64,000 bases of DNA, from assembly GCA_041398785.1 (NCBI GenBank), contig JAWKUA010000016.1:1-64000 (forward strand), written 5' to 3'. The position numbers and the translations under genes were made by a program. The notes below the pieces were generated by a model. The model had not been told where the DNA came from. It was given only the letters and a program-made list of their open reading frames with translations, and did no database searches. Below, piece by piece: positions 24,874 to 34,035 of the stretch. This DNA comes from Planctomycetaceae bacterium. GTDB taxonomy: Bacteria > Planctomycetota > Planctomycetia > Planctomycetales > Planctomycetaceae. Within the stretch, counting starts at the first letter, position 1. Each line of letters opens with the position of its first letter.

Positions 24874-26130
24874 CTATCGATGATTGTTTCCAAAGGCGGA
24901 GGAAAGAGCGGCAGCCTCCGCCAGCCGCTGACTGCCGGACACACTTTTTCCCAAAACGCGCTGAATGACGTCTGCGAATTTGTCCTGCCCGCCCTTCAGT
25001 GTGAGGTTCTGTTTCAGGTAATGTCGACCACGAATTCCAATATCCCGGCGCTCGGCGACGGAGAGCTGCATCATTCGTGCCATCGCATCGGCCAGTGCTC
25101 CGGCGTCTTCCACCGGCACGTAAAATCCATCGCTGCCATCGTGAAAGCCCGCAAATCGCTCACCATATTCCGACATCACAACCGGACACCCTGCGGCAAA
25201 CGCTTCCAGCACTACCAGCGGCATTCCTTCAGACCGTGACGGCAGCAAGAAGCTGTCTGCCGCCTGCAACAGGCGATTGCAGTCACTGCGAAATCCGGGA
25301 AAGACAAAGTATGACGTTAGCCCGGCCTTTTCGATCATCCGCTCGATCGATTCGCGATAGGCGATGGATCGCGGACAGTACGCTTCCGCGGCAATGATGA
25401 CCTTGAATCGGGCGAGTTCCTTCGCCGTGCCGGAGCGGACGATTCGCTCAACGGCATCGACCAGAATATCCAGCCCCTTGACTTCGTCGAATCGGCCGAT
25501 GGTGATGAAGATGAACTCGTCGTCCGCAAATCCGAATTCCCTGCGCACTGACGCTCTGTGACTGCTGTCAGGAGCCGGAATCGTGTCCGGATTCAGTCCG
25601 TTCAGGACCACTGTCAGCTTGTCGGCAGGAACGTCCAGTTGCTGTACCAGCCGGTCGCGGATCGCCGGCGCGACGCAGACGATTCTGCGAGCATGTGACC
25701 GCAAAGCCCGCCGATAAAAGCTTCGCTTCGCAAACCGGGACAGAGCTGACCCCTGAAAATAAGGTGCCCCCTGAGCAAACACGACACCCGGAATGCCACA
25801 CCGCACGGCAACCGCCATCGTCCCCGGAGCATCTCGCAGCTGGGTGGAAATGATCAGGTCGATCTCGCGTTGCCGAACTTCCCTGGCAAAACCACCGCTC
25901 ATTCCGGGAATCATCGCCCGCGACAGACGCGGTATGTGAACAGTCGAAATGCCGGCAGCCTGCAGTTCCGGCAGCAGTTCGCCGGTCCTGACGTCCTCCG
26001 GTGTCGGAACGGCTTCGTAGGCGAACGTCACCTCGTGTCCAGCTTCACGCAAGGCTGTTGCGTAGTGGAACATCATGCGATTCGACCCGTACGAAAACGT
26101 ACGAATGGCAGTCATCATCAGCCGACTCAA
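24874..26130 (-). CDS. Glycosyltransferase family 4
   Basis: A 418-residue GT-B enzyme. The N-terminal domain has a glycine-poor acceptor region (FSYGSNRMMFHYATAL). The C-terminal domain has IGRFDEVKGLDIL and the E-x7-E motif in SEGMPLVVLEAF. It adds a sugar to the growing repeat unit. The start is either a TTG at 26130, which overlaps the sulfotransferase stop (TTGA) and has GGAG 8 bases upstream, or an ATG at 26118 with a poorer site; I list the former. It belongs to the 22-30 kb operon, 94 bases ahead of the polymerase. Confidence 0.88.
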   Translation of the reverse strand: MSRLMMTAIRTFSYGSNRMMFHYATALREAGHEVTFAYEAVPTPEDVRTGELLPELQAAGISTVHIPRLSRAMIPGMSGGFAREVRQREIDLIISTQLRDAPGTMAVAVRCGIPGVVFAQGAPYFQGSALSRFAKRSFYRRALRSHARRIVCVAPAIRDRLVQQLDVPADKLTVVLNGLNPDTIPAPDSSHRASVRREFGFADDEFIFITIGRFDEVKGLDILVDAVERIVRSGTAKELARFKVIIAAEAYCPRSIAYRESIERMIEKAGLTSYFVFPGFRSDCNRLLQAADSFLLPSRSEGMPLVVLEAFAAGCPVVMSEYGERFAGFHDGSDGFYVPVEDAGALADAMARMMQLSVAERRDIGIRGRHYLKQNLTLKGGQDKFADVIQRVLGKSVSGSQRLAEAAALSSAFGNNHR

Positions 26131-27173
26131 CGACGCATCTCCATCTGCGAACGTTCCGGCAGCGATTGCTCAACACTTGCGGCAACGCCGTTCTTGTCCC
26201 GCTGACAGGTCTTTCGCTCAGACGTCTCTGCTGTCCAGTGACTCAGATCGCGGCCCAGCATTTCGGATGTCAGCGCCACGTCTTCGCGGAACACGCCTCG
26301 CAGCTCCTGAACGAACTCCGGCCGCAGTCCGGTTCTGGGCTGATTGACGGAAACGACGCGCCGGATCGCTTCCTTGAATGGACCGGAATTCGCGTTGATT
26401 CTTGAACGCAGAGCCCGCATCGGCCGTTCAATCAATTTCGGCGGTGCATGGTACAGACGTCCCAGCCAGCCGAGGCGATACGTACGCGCCTGGTTGACCT
26501 TTGGGAATTCGGTGCGTCCGTCGTCTTCGAGATTCAGGAACCGGAGCACATCTCGATAGACGCCGGCCGTGTCGGTCACGAAGTCATCGAAGATCACCAC
26601 CATGCGCTGTGTCTGCGGAACAGCATCGAACAGCCGCTGCAACTGCGGCGCAAACGTGGCGACCTCCTGATACTGAAGCTGCTGAGTAAATGCCGGATTC
26701 CCTGGCATTCGCCGCCCGGCAGCACGCTCCGGCTGCAAGCGCCACGCCGCTTCGAAATCAGTGACGTCCTCGTGGTAATGACGGACCAGCTCACCATGCA
26801 TGGCCTGAGCCACTTCCACAGGGTTTCTCAGCATCACCAGGAACTTCGCCTGCGGGTTGAAGTCCAGAATCGACTTCACGGCGACCTCCGACTGCAGATA
26901 CGTCGTTGATCCTTCCCCGATGACATCGTGTTGCCCCGGATCCGCGTCCCGAAAATATTCCAGGTAGTGCTGCAGCGACCACACGCCATGCACGCGGCGC
27001 GAGTGTTCGTGGTCTTCATCCCAGAAATGAAGTTCCTTCGGAGCGGAAAAAAACACCCGTGGATGCTCCGATAGATAATGAGCCAGCGCAGTGGTTCCTC
27101 CCTTCGGCGCGCCGATCAGAAAGAAGCCTGGTTTCGGCCGGCTGTCTGCGGATTCGCCGGATACGCTTGTCAT
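26127..27173 (-). CDS. PAPS-dependent sulfotransferase
   Basis: A 348-residue sulfotransferase of the heparan-sulfate type. The 5'-phosphosulfate loop is FLIGAPKGGTTAL (about residues 16-28), the KELHFW segment follows, and the 3'-phosphate site is LRNPVEVAQAMH. It transfers sulfate from PAPS to a sugar hydroxyl or amine. A paralogue with the same motifs is encoded at 30971-31957 on the other strand, so the exported polymer probably carries sulfate at more than one position. It overlaps the following glycosyltransferase by 4 bases and is 75 bases from the preceding propeller gene. The sulfate acceptor is inferred only from context. Confidence 0.9.
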   Translation of the reverse strand: MTSVSGESADSRPKPGFFLIGAPKGGTTALAHYLSEHPRVFFSAPKELHFWDEDHEHSRRVHGVWSLQHYLEYFRDADPGQHDVIGEGSTTYLQSEVAVKSILDFNPQAKFLVMLRNPVEVAQAMHGELVRHYHEDVTDFEAAWRLQPERAAGRRMPGNPAFTQQLQYQEVATFAPQLQRLFDAVPQTQRMVVIFDDFVTDTAGVYRDVLRFLNLEDDGRTEFPKVNQARTYRLGWLGRLYHAPPKLIERPMRALRSRINANSGPFKEAIRRVVSVNQPRTGLRPEFVQELRGVFREDVALTSEMLGRDLSHWTAETSERKTCQRDKNGVAASVEQSLPERSQMEMRR

Positions 27174-27248
27174 GGATCGTGTCTTCTCTGGAATGCTCGA
27201 ACGACGACACCTTTTCAGGACTGCTTGCGAGCCGTCAAACGTGTCAGT

Positions 27249-28151
27249 CTAACGGGATGGGACCAGTTTGCTGCCAGCCAGCCGCAGCATTTCAGATGGG
27301 AAGAATTCATACCGCAGCCCGTCGACAACTGTCATATCGCCCACGCAGGAAATCGTGTGGATTCCCATCGGAAAAGGGCCGTCCTGAATCGGCTTTACAA
27401 AGCGCACCGTTTCTTCTTCGAAGACGTCCGGCGTAAGCGTGACAATCCTGTTGATGGCAACCGCTGCTCCGTACCGTTGTGAACAATTCTGTGCGGGCCG
27501 GTAAAGCTGACCGTCATGAAGAAACGGCGTTCCTGCGGGGCGAGTACACGACGAATCACTCTTGACCGGGTTTTTCGGATGTGGCTGCCATTTTCCGAAC
27601 AAGTCGTCAGCATGGAAAATGTGCAGTTGCTCCAGAGGCCGATTATCCTGACGCGTACACGCCAGCCACCAGCGCCCGTCGTACTGAAAGACGGTGCTGT
27701 CGACAGCCGGAACTCCTTTCAGAATGGTGCCGACCTTACGCATTGTCAACGTCCCGTCATCCATCTCCCAGACGGATACTTCAAAGTCCTGGTGACTCTC
27801 GGGAATACATAGCCAGCGGCCGTCGTATTGCAGTGTGAACGGATATGCAAGATGGCAGCGTAAAGGCAACACGTCGGTCTTAAGTTCACGGATCTGTCCG
27901 CCATCGGCTACTCCTGCGGAGATGCGTCCAAGATGCGTTCGGTAGTCGTAGTCCTCATACAACACGATCTGGCGGTTACCGAGCGGAAGAAGAAACGGAT
28001 CCGCACGAAACTGCCTTCGGTCACGTGCCGGCATCCAGGCGACATCCGGGACAAATTCGTGCTCCAAAAACGAATGAATCGGCTGCCGGACCAGACCAAT
28101 TTCCCACCGCTGGTGCCGGACGAGTCTGTGAATCAGGCGTGAGAGTCTCAT
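27249..28151 (-). CDS. Beta-propeller protein of the GINT1 N-terminal type
   Basis: A 300-residue protein built from repeated blades with GRWW/GRWLC motifs. The order FRADPFLL, HLAYPFTL, IPESHQD, GKWQPHPKNPV, RPAGTPF and LYRPAQNCS matches the N-terminal domain found in glucosamine inositolphosphorylceramide transferases and in many bacterial polysaccharide loci, a five-bladed propeller resembling GH43/GH32 folds. Its biochemical role in bacteria is not settled; it may bind or modify a sugar chain. There is no signal peptide, so it is probably cytoplasmic. It sits between flippase and sulfotransferase genes on the same strand. Confidence 0.78.
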   Translation of the reverse strand: MRLSRLIHRLVRHQRWEIGLVRQPIHSFLEHEFVPDVAWMPARDRRQFRADPFLLPLGNRQIVLYEDYDYRTHLGRISAGVADGGQIRELKTDVLPLRCHLAYPFTLQYDGRWLCIPESHQDFEVSVWEMDDGTLTMRKVGTILKGVPAVDSTVFQYDGRWWLACTRQDNRPLEQLHIFHADDLFGKWQPHPKNPVKSDSSCTRPAGTPFLHDGQLYRPAQNCSQRYGAAVAINRIVTLTPDVFEEETVRFVKPIQDGPFPMGIHTISCVGDMTVVDGLRYEFFPSEMLRLAGSKLVPSR

Positions 28152-28250
28152 GGTTGCCCGTCAGGAGAATTGTTCACCGCCGGGACGTCGCGGCATTGGA
28201 AATGATGAACGGGATTCCGCGGTGCCGGAAAACGCCGTTGGTGCTGTACG

Positions 28251-29681
28251 TCACCGGGCAAGAAGTGATCTAAACCGGGACACCACGCGGAAACTGCACC
28301 ACGTGTTGATTCCCGTGAGTTTCCACGCAGTCGCCCACGTAACGACGTTCAGTGCAATCTGCAGCGAAGAAACAAGGACAGCCAGCCCGATCGCTCCAAA
28401 ACCGGCGGCCACAAGCGGTCCCAGGACAACCAGAGACAGTGCCGTCACCACGTCAATGATCAGCATCACACGCTGAAACCCGGACAGCCGCAGCAGCGCC
28501 GCGCAGCTCCCGGAGACCACCAGCATCACCTGACCGGGTATCAGAATCCGCAAAATGGTGGACGCTTCGTCATAGCCGTCACCGAGAACCACTTTCAGGA
28601 CAAACTCCGGCATGATCAGCACCAGTAGTGCGGCGAGCATACAGGGAATCGCCGCCAGTCCCGCCCCCTGGCGAAGATGCTTCTCAAGCTGTGCCGACAG
28701 ATTGGCTGAATACAGCGGACTGATCACACCCCGAGCGGCTGTATTCAGGACCGACAAAGGAATCGCCAGCAGAACAATGACTCGACGTGCCGCAACGTAG
28801 TAGGCCATGCTGTCCGGATCCGAGAACTCCGACGTCATGAACAGGTCACAACTGCTGGTGGTGAACGAAATCATCGACGCGATTGCCAGCGGCCAGGCAC
28901 ACGACAATACGTCGACAACAGAGGGAAGTGATTGATCGCCCTTCGCACCGTCGTTCGCAACCGTCTCACCGGGCTTCAAATGACTCCACAGCACAAGACA
29001 TCCGCACCCCGCAGCAATCGCGGCTGATGCGGCGTAGGCCATGATCGCATTCTGCCAGGTTGCCAGCCCCACATAGGAAAGCACCGCAACCGTCAGCAAC
29101 GTACCCGCGTGCGGTGCCGGAGACCCCTGCATTACGTTACCCAACATATTGGCAGCGGCCGGGGAACCAGTTCCTCGCACGGAGTCAGAAACAATATTCA
29201 GCACTCCACTGGCAATTGTGCCCAGGGCGAACACGATCGCGACCAGCAGCCCCGTTTCACCACCGGTCAGGGTTTCGCCAAACAGGAGAGATGCAGCGAA
29301 TGCAGTAATTGCGCCGATTGTGAGGCTTCCCATGGATATCACGGCCACTCGCGTCATCACGTGACGGCGCCGCGACGAACCAACGTCCGATGCATAGCGC
29401 CCTAACATCCCTAGCGCTACCGTCCCCAGACCAAACGTCGCAAACACACCAAGAAAAGACAGACCCGTCCGGGCGATCGTGAAACGTCCAAAATCCGTTG
29501 GTGACAAGACTCGAGCCAGAATGACAGTACTCAGCAGTGCAAACACCAGATTCAGAGCGGTTCCGATGGACGCCCAGGAACCATGCCGCAGCACAAGAGA
29601 CCGTACATTCAGTTGCGAGCCGCCCGTTCCCTCATGGTGAAACATTTGGACATCTGTGGATGCAACGTGATTCCTGGACAT
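28251..29681 (-). CDS. Polysaccharide flippase (Wzx/MOP family)
   Basis: A 476-residue membrane protein with about 12-14 hydrophobic helices and the N-terminal MOP signature region (GSWASIGTALNLVFALLS, then ILARVLSPTDFGRF). It moves undecaprenyl-linked repeat units across the inner membrane. The listed ATG at 29681 has no strong ribosome binding site; an internal ATG at 29645 is possible, and the open frame to 29861 is not supported by homology. It is the first gene of the - strand exopolysaccharide operon, divergent from the methyltransferase gene at 30071. Confidence 0.87.
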   Translation of the reverse strand: MSRNHVASTDVQMFHHEGTGGSQLNVRSLVLRHGSWASIGTALNLVFALLSTVILARVLSPTDFGRFTIARTGLSFLGVFATFGLGTVALGMLGRYASDVGSSRRRHVMTRVAVISMGSLTIGAITAFAASLLFGETLTGGETGLLVAIVFALGTIASGVLNIVSDSVRGTGSPAAANMLGNVMQGSPAPHAGTLLTVAVLSYVGLATWQNAIMAYAASAAIAAGCGCLVLWSHLKPGETVANDGAKGDQSLPSVVDVLSCAWPLAIASMISFTTSSCDLFMTSEFSDPDSMAYYVAARRVIVLLAIPLSVLNTAARGVISPLYSANLSAQLEKHLRQGAGLAAIPCMLAALLVLIMPEFVLKVVLGDGYDEASTILRILIPGQVMLVVSGSCAALLRLSGFQRVMLIIDVVTALSLVVLGPLVAAGFGAIGLAVLVSSLQIALNVVTWATAWKLTGINTWCSFRVVSRFRSLLAR

Positions 29682-30070
29682 GTGTTGCTGACGGTCACTC
29701 CGGATTTGACGAAGATGACCGGCTCTGAGAAACCCGTGTAAGGAGTAAATTACCTGAGGACATGGAAATTCTGTTGATAAGATAGTGACGGCGCCAGTAG
29801 GGGTACAGCAGAATTCCGGATGGGCTGTCGGATTCCTGCTTGCCATCGGATTCCAGCACACGGCCTCAGTTACGGAGCCGACGGCGCAGACTCGGCAGTT
29901 GCATCCTCATCGCCGCAGCCAGTCAGCCCGTCTAACTGGTTCACCGCACATCACGCACAATCTGCCATCCCGGGCCGCATTTCGCAAAAAAAACGCAATT
30001 CAGAACCGCGCCGCGGAGCCGCTCGCCAACAACGCGCTAAAGCAATACGCACCAGCATCGGAAACTACGT
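29682..30070. other. Divergent intergenic region
   Basis: 389 bases between the flippase (-) and a methyltransferase (+), so promoters for both directions should lie here. The 29735-29795 stretch is AT-richer than its surroundings and an A8 run lies at 29986-29993. I see no gene and no consensus promoter I would defend. Confidence 0.4.
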
Positions 30071-30910
30071 ATGGGACTCGTCAAGATCCTAAAGAACCGC
30101 CTCAATCTGTTCATGGGGATCGCCGGAGGAAATCCACTGATGGCAGCCGTCCTGAACACGACGGACATTGGTCCAAAGCTGCGTTTCCCGGAGTTCCGGG
30201 AACTTCCCCCGAACGCACTGCGCGTCCGTGTTGGTGTTGGCGGCCGACTTTTCAATAATCAACCTCAATTCCTGCTGAAAGGCAGAGACCTCTGGCTCTA
30301 CCTGCTGGCAAACGGCCTCGTCAGGTTCACTGATAATATCGTGGAAATCGGCTCCGGTATCGGACGCCGCACATACTGGATGCGAGACTTCGAATTTCAT
30401 GGCATCCGATACTCCGGCAAATACACAGGCATCGACATCGACCCGGAGATGGTCGATTGGTGCAATAGTCACTACGACAGGGAACGCTTTGAATTTCATT
30501 GTGCCAGCCACGCCAGTTCGGCGTATTTGAGCAAACAGGAAACGGCCAGGTACCGACTGCCGGTCGACGATGCCAGCCAGGGGCTGGTCTTCGGTACATC
30601 AGTGCTGACCCATCTGCTGGAAGAACAGATGATCAACTACTTCGAGGAAGCGTTTCGGGTGCTGGTTCCCGGCCGCGCTCTGGTAATGACCTGCAAATGT
30701 GTCGATCTGACGTCCGATGATCGCGGCAATACCTACAAGCATCGTTCCGGAAATGCGTATATTGAGAATCCGGGAGTCCCGGAAGCGGCTGTTGCGTATG
30801 AGTCGAAGTTCGTCGAACAGACGCTCAGGAACGCCGGCTTTGGCTCAGTGGATTTCCATCACAACGATTCCAACATCCAGCACACGTTTGTGGCCCTTAA
30901 GCCTTCGTGA
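30071..30910 (+). CDS. SAM-dependent methyltransferase of the polysaccharide locus
   Basis: A 279-residue class I methyltransferase. Motif I is EIGSGIGRRTYWM (about residues 92-104), followed by the acidic strand end YTGIDIDPEMVDW and the catalytic-region strand LVFGTSVLTHLLEEQM. The N-terminal 80 residues (GVGGRLFNNQPQFLL) match the type often found next to sulfotransferases and glycosyltransferases. It probably methylates a sugar of the repeat unit. It starts the short + strand group; the sulfotransferase follows 60 bases later. Confidence 0.83.
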   Translation: MGLVKILKNRLNLFMGIAGGNPLMAAVLNTTDIGPKLRFPEFRELPPNALRVRVGVGGRLFNNQPQFLLKGRDLWLYLLANGLVRFTDNIVEIGSGIGRRTYWMRDFEFHGIRYSGKYTGIDIDPEMVDWCNSHYDRERFEFHCASHASSAYLSKQETARYRLPVDDASQGLVFGTSVLTHLLEEQMINYFEEAFRVLVPGRALVMTCKCVDLTSDDRGNTYKHRSGNAYIENPGVPEAAVAYESKFVEQTLRNAGFGSVDFHHNDSNIQHTFVALKPS

Positions 30911-30970
30911 AAGGCATCGCGTCGCTGGCACCGAACAACGGATGACTGACGACTGTCGACAGATACCGTG

Positions 30971-31957
30971 ATGAAGAAGATCCCCAATTTCTTTGTAATC
31001 GGCGCTCCGAAATGCGGCACGACGGCGTTGACGGAATATCTGCGACAGCATCCCCGCGTCTTCATTTCGAATCCGAAGGAACCTCGCTTTTGGTGCTCCG
31101 ACCTGAAGAACAATCCCCGCGCGGAACGCTGGCTGGTGACCACCGACAACGTGAACGGGTACCTGAAGCTCTTCCGAACGGCGACCGCAGACCATCTGGC
31201 CGTGGGCGAAGGGACCACGCTGAATCTCTATTCTGCTGCTGCCGTCCCCCGGATTCTGGAATTCAATCCGCAGGCGCGATTTATTGTCATGGTGCGGAAC
31301 CCCGTTGAGATGTTCCATTCGTGGCACAGTTACCTGGTCCGGCAGTTTCACGAAGACGTGACGTGTCCGGAAAAGGCCTGGAGCCTGCAGGCGGACCGGC
31401 AACAGGGACGTCACATACCACAGAACTGTGACATCCCTGAAAAACTGCAGTACCGGAAGATCATCGCCCTGGGAGAGCAGTTGGAACGTTTGCTGCAGAC
31501 GGTTCCTGGCGAACGTGTGCGTGTCGTTGTCTATGATGACTTCGCCGCTGATCCCGGCACCGAGTACGCGCGGACACTCGACTTTCTGGAAGTGCCACAC
31601 GATGGCCGTACAGACTTTCCGCGCGTCAATGAAGCGTTTACTTATCGGTTCCCGTGGCTTGCAAAACGGCTGTTGTCACCGCCGCGGCCGGTCCTGCATG
31701 CCTTTCGCTGGCTGCAGACACACCTGCCGGCACCGATGGCCGTTCGACTTCGGCACAAGACGCTTTCAGCAATGCGCACGGGAGCGGGGAAACCACGTCT
31801 GCCCGAAACTTTGCGGAACCTGATTGCCCGGGAAATGCGTGACGACGTCGTTCGTCTGGGTGAGCTGCTTAACCGTGACCTGGCTCACTGGACGCGTGGT
31901 GCCGACGTTTCCGTTTCGCCGGTCTCGGCACCATTTACGGACAGGCAGCCGTCCTAA
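30971..31957 (+). CDS. PAPS-dependent sulfotransferase (paralogue)
   Basis: A 328-residue sulfotransferase closely resembling the one at 26127-27173: FFVIGAPKCGTTAL for the phosphosulfate loop, NPKEPRFW, and MVRNPVEMFHSWH for the 3'-phosphate site. It should transfer sulfate from PAPS to the polysaccharide or its lipid-linked precursor. The ATG at 30971 is preferred over the adjacent GTG at 30968; no good ribosome binding site is visible for either. Its stop codon overlaps that of the convergent sugar-phosphate transferase by three bases. Confidence 0.9.
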   Translation: MKKIPNFFVIGAPKCGTTALTEYLRQHPRVFISNPKEPRFWCSDLKNNPRAERWLVTTDNVNGYLKLFRTATADHLAVGEGTTLNLYSAAAVPRILEFNPQARFIVMVRNPVEMFHSWHSYLVRQFHEDVTCPEKAWSLQADRQQGRHIPQNCDIPEKLQYRKIIALGEQLERLLQTVPGERVRVVVYDDFAADPGTEYARTLDFLEVPHDGRTDFPRVNEAFTYRFPWLAKRLLSPPRPVLHAFRWLQTHLPAPMAVRLRHKTLSAMRTGAGKPRLPETLRNLIAREMRDDVVRLGELLNRDLAHWTRGADVSVSPVSAPFTDRQPS

Positions 31958-33546
31958 TAGCTGCCTTCGCGACGCAGAACTGTGCGAATGGTTCGCAGCA
32001 GCACGAAGTAGTCGAGCCACATAGACCAGTTGCGCACGTAGTAGATGTCCAGCCGAATCCGCGAGTTGTACGTCGTGTTATTCCGGCCGGAGACCTGCCA
32101 AAGGCCGGTGAGCCCGGGACGCACTCGAAGGTAAAACGGGAAGTGGTCGCCGAACATGCGGACTTCGTTCGGGTCGTAAATCGGACGCGGCCCCACCAGG
32201 CTCATCTCGCCAACCAGTACGTTCCACAACTGCGGAAGTTCATCGATACTTGTACGACGAAGAAAATGACCGATTCCGGGAATCACTCGCGGATCGTTCT
32301 TTAGCTTCTGAGTCTCCCGCCATTCCAGTTCCGCGGCAGGATTCGATTCCAGATACTCCTTCAGGACTTTGTCAGAATCCCGGACCATCGTCCGAAATTT
32401 CCAGGCGTGAAACGTTCGGCCACTGCGACCGATTCTGGCATGGCTATAGAACGCCGGACCGGGAGACATCAAACGCACTGCCAGTCCGACCAGGATCCAT
32501 ACCGGCAGCAGCACCAGCAGCAGCAGCGCAGATACGGCCATATCACACAGACGCTTCGCAATCCGCTGATAAGGCTGTAGCAGGCGATCCCGGATATGAA
32601 CGCCCGCCAATCCGGCTGCTTCGAACGTCGAAGTCCACAGGGTGGGAATCATCACGTTGGTGTACAGCATGATGATGTTGGGAACCAGACTGCTTTCCTC
32701 GAGTACGTCGACGACACGGTCGGTCGAATCACCGCCGGCGAACAGCATGACCCAGTGGCAATCGTTGCTGCGACAGATGGAAACCAGGTCACTGGTTACA
32801 CCCAGAAATCGCGCGCCGTCATTTCTGGTCGTGTTGCGCCAATAGTCGGCGGGCGTGTCATCAACGACTCCGATTGGCTTCAGTCCCCGCTGGGGAAGCG
32901 CTTCGAGGTGTCGGAGCACGGCCCGTTCATGCGCTCCGGTACCCACGATGATCGCAGATTCTCCCCACCATTTCTGTTTAGCGAACAGGTGCCGCGTCTG
33001 AAACCGGAACATCGGGGCCAGCACGGCCAACAGCAATGTGGCGACCAGCAGAATGAGAACTTCCACGGCTGAAAGAACGCCAAAGACCGCATTCAGCACC
33101 AGCAGGATCATGCAGGCCATTCCCATCGACGTCAGCTGCCGGCGCAACTCCGCAACGGGGTTCACACCCGTCGCGGGGTAGAGTCCGTTCAGCAGGCCGA
33201 TCACCAGATGCGCACAGCAGAGTGCCACAAGGTTGTTCAGGAATGTTGGCGGAAACTGTCGCCCCAGAACACTGCTGACGAGGACTGACGCAAGGCCGAA
33301 TGACACCGCCAGGCTGAGCAGATCCGCAGCCATTAGCGGCAGAGCCGTCAGCACGACCTGCCGGAGCCGTGCTCCTTCCATGCGACGAGATGGAGGGACG
33401 TGTTCCTGCGAATTCCACCCGCTGGCGGTTCGGCGATCACGTCTGACGCGACCGGAATTGAGACCTTCCAGTGCCTCCGTTGAGACAATCGGGTCAACCA
33501 ATCCGGGATCGGAAAGCTGCGGACGGGCAGCGAAATGCGAAGGCAT
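31954..33546 (-). CDS. Undecaprenyl-phosphate sugar-1-phosphate transferase (WbaP/WcaJ type)
   Basis: Starts repeat-unit synthesis by moving a sugar-1-phosphate to undecaprenyl phosphate at the inner membrane. The 530-residue protein has several N-terminal helices (about 65-180), a CoA-binding-like central domain (AIIVGTGAHERAVLRHL), a further membrane segment (LLLLVLLPVWILVGLAV), and the conserved catalytic part with KFRTM, SIDELPQLWN, GEMSLVGPRP and LRPGLTG-like VRPGLTGLWQV. The length is typical of polyisoprenyl-phosphate hexose-1-phosphate transferases. The sugar (Gal, Glc or other) cannot be told. It is convergent with the sulfotransferase, with the stop codons overlapping. Confidence 0.93.
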   Translation of the reverse strand: MPSHFAARPQLSDPGLVDPIVSTEALEGLNSGRVRRDRRTASGWNSQEHVPPSRRMEGARLRQVVLTALPLMAADLLSLAVSFGLASVLVSSVLGRQFPPTFLNNLVALCCAHLVIGLLNGLYPATGVNPVAELRRQLTSMGMACMILLVLNAVFGVLSAVEVLILLVATLLLAVLAPMFRFQTRHLFAKQKWWGESAIIVGTGAHERAVLRHLEALPQRGLKPIGVVDDTPADYWRNTTRNDGARFLGVTSDLVSICRSNDCHWVMLFAGGDSTDRVVDVLEESSLVPNIIMLYTNVMIPTLWTSTFEAAGLAGVHIRDRLLQPYQRIAKRLCDMAVSALLLLVLLPVWILVGLAVRLMSPGPAFYSHARIGRSGRTFHAWKFRTMVRDSDKVLKEYLESNPAAELEWRETQKLKNDPRVIPGIGHFLRRTSIDELPQLWNVLVGEMSLVGPRPIYDPNEVRMFGDHFPFYLRVRPGLTGLWQVSGRNNTTYNSRIRLDIYYVRNWSMWLDYFVLLRTIRTVLRREGSY

Positions 33547-34035
33547 ACTGAATTCAGAATTGAAAAAGACTGCTTCGGCCCGCTGTTAGAACTCGCTCCG
33601 TTTTCCCGTGCTCGATCGTACCGACCGCTGAAAGACAGTGTCGAACACATTCCCGCCCGTTTCATAAACTTTTCAGGTGATAGCGAAAATGGTGGCTCTG
33701 CGGGTGAATCCGGCTTCACACTCAGGGCGAAGTGAAAGCCGATGTACGCATCATTTTGCGGAACCAGGACCAGCGACGGTACGCGTCGTCGGCCTGATCC
33801 GAACAGGAGAAGCGACGCATTCGGAGTTTTCCGGCTGGTCGGAATATGCCGGCGGACCGGATTTCACGTGATCTGCGTGCCACAACGAATATCACTGTTG
33901 CACGAAGATTTGCGCAGCCATTTTGCGGAAGCGGCCGGAGGTCGGCAAAATCGGCGGCAAGATCGCAGCGTCGCCGGCCGGACGGTCGATCGCATTGATT
34001 GACTGGATGCCCCAGGAGAACAGGAGTCTCTTTCA
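33547..34035. other. Divergent intergenic region before the export lipoprotein
   Basis: 489 bases between the sugar-phosphate transferase (-) and the lipoprotein gene (+). AGGAG at 34022-34026, 9 bases before the ATG at 34036, is a clear ribosome binding site. No other gene or repeat is supported; short open frames here lack coding character. Confidence 0.45.
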
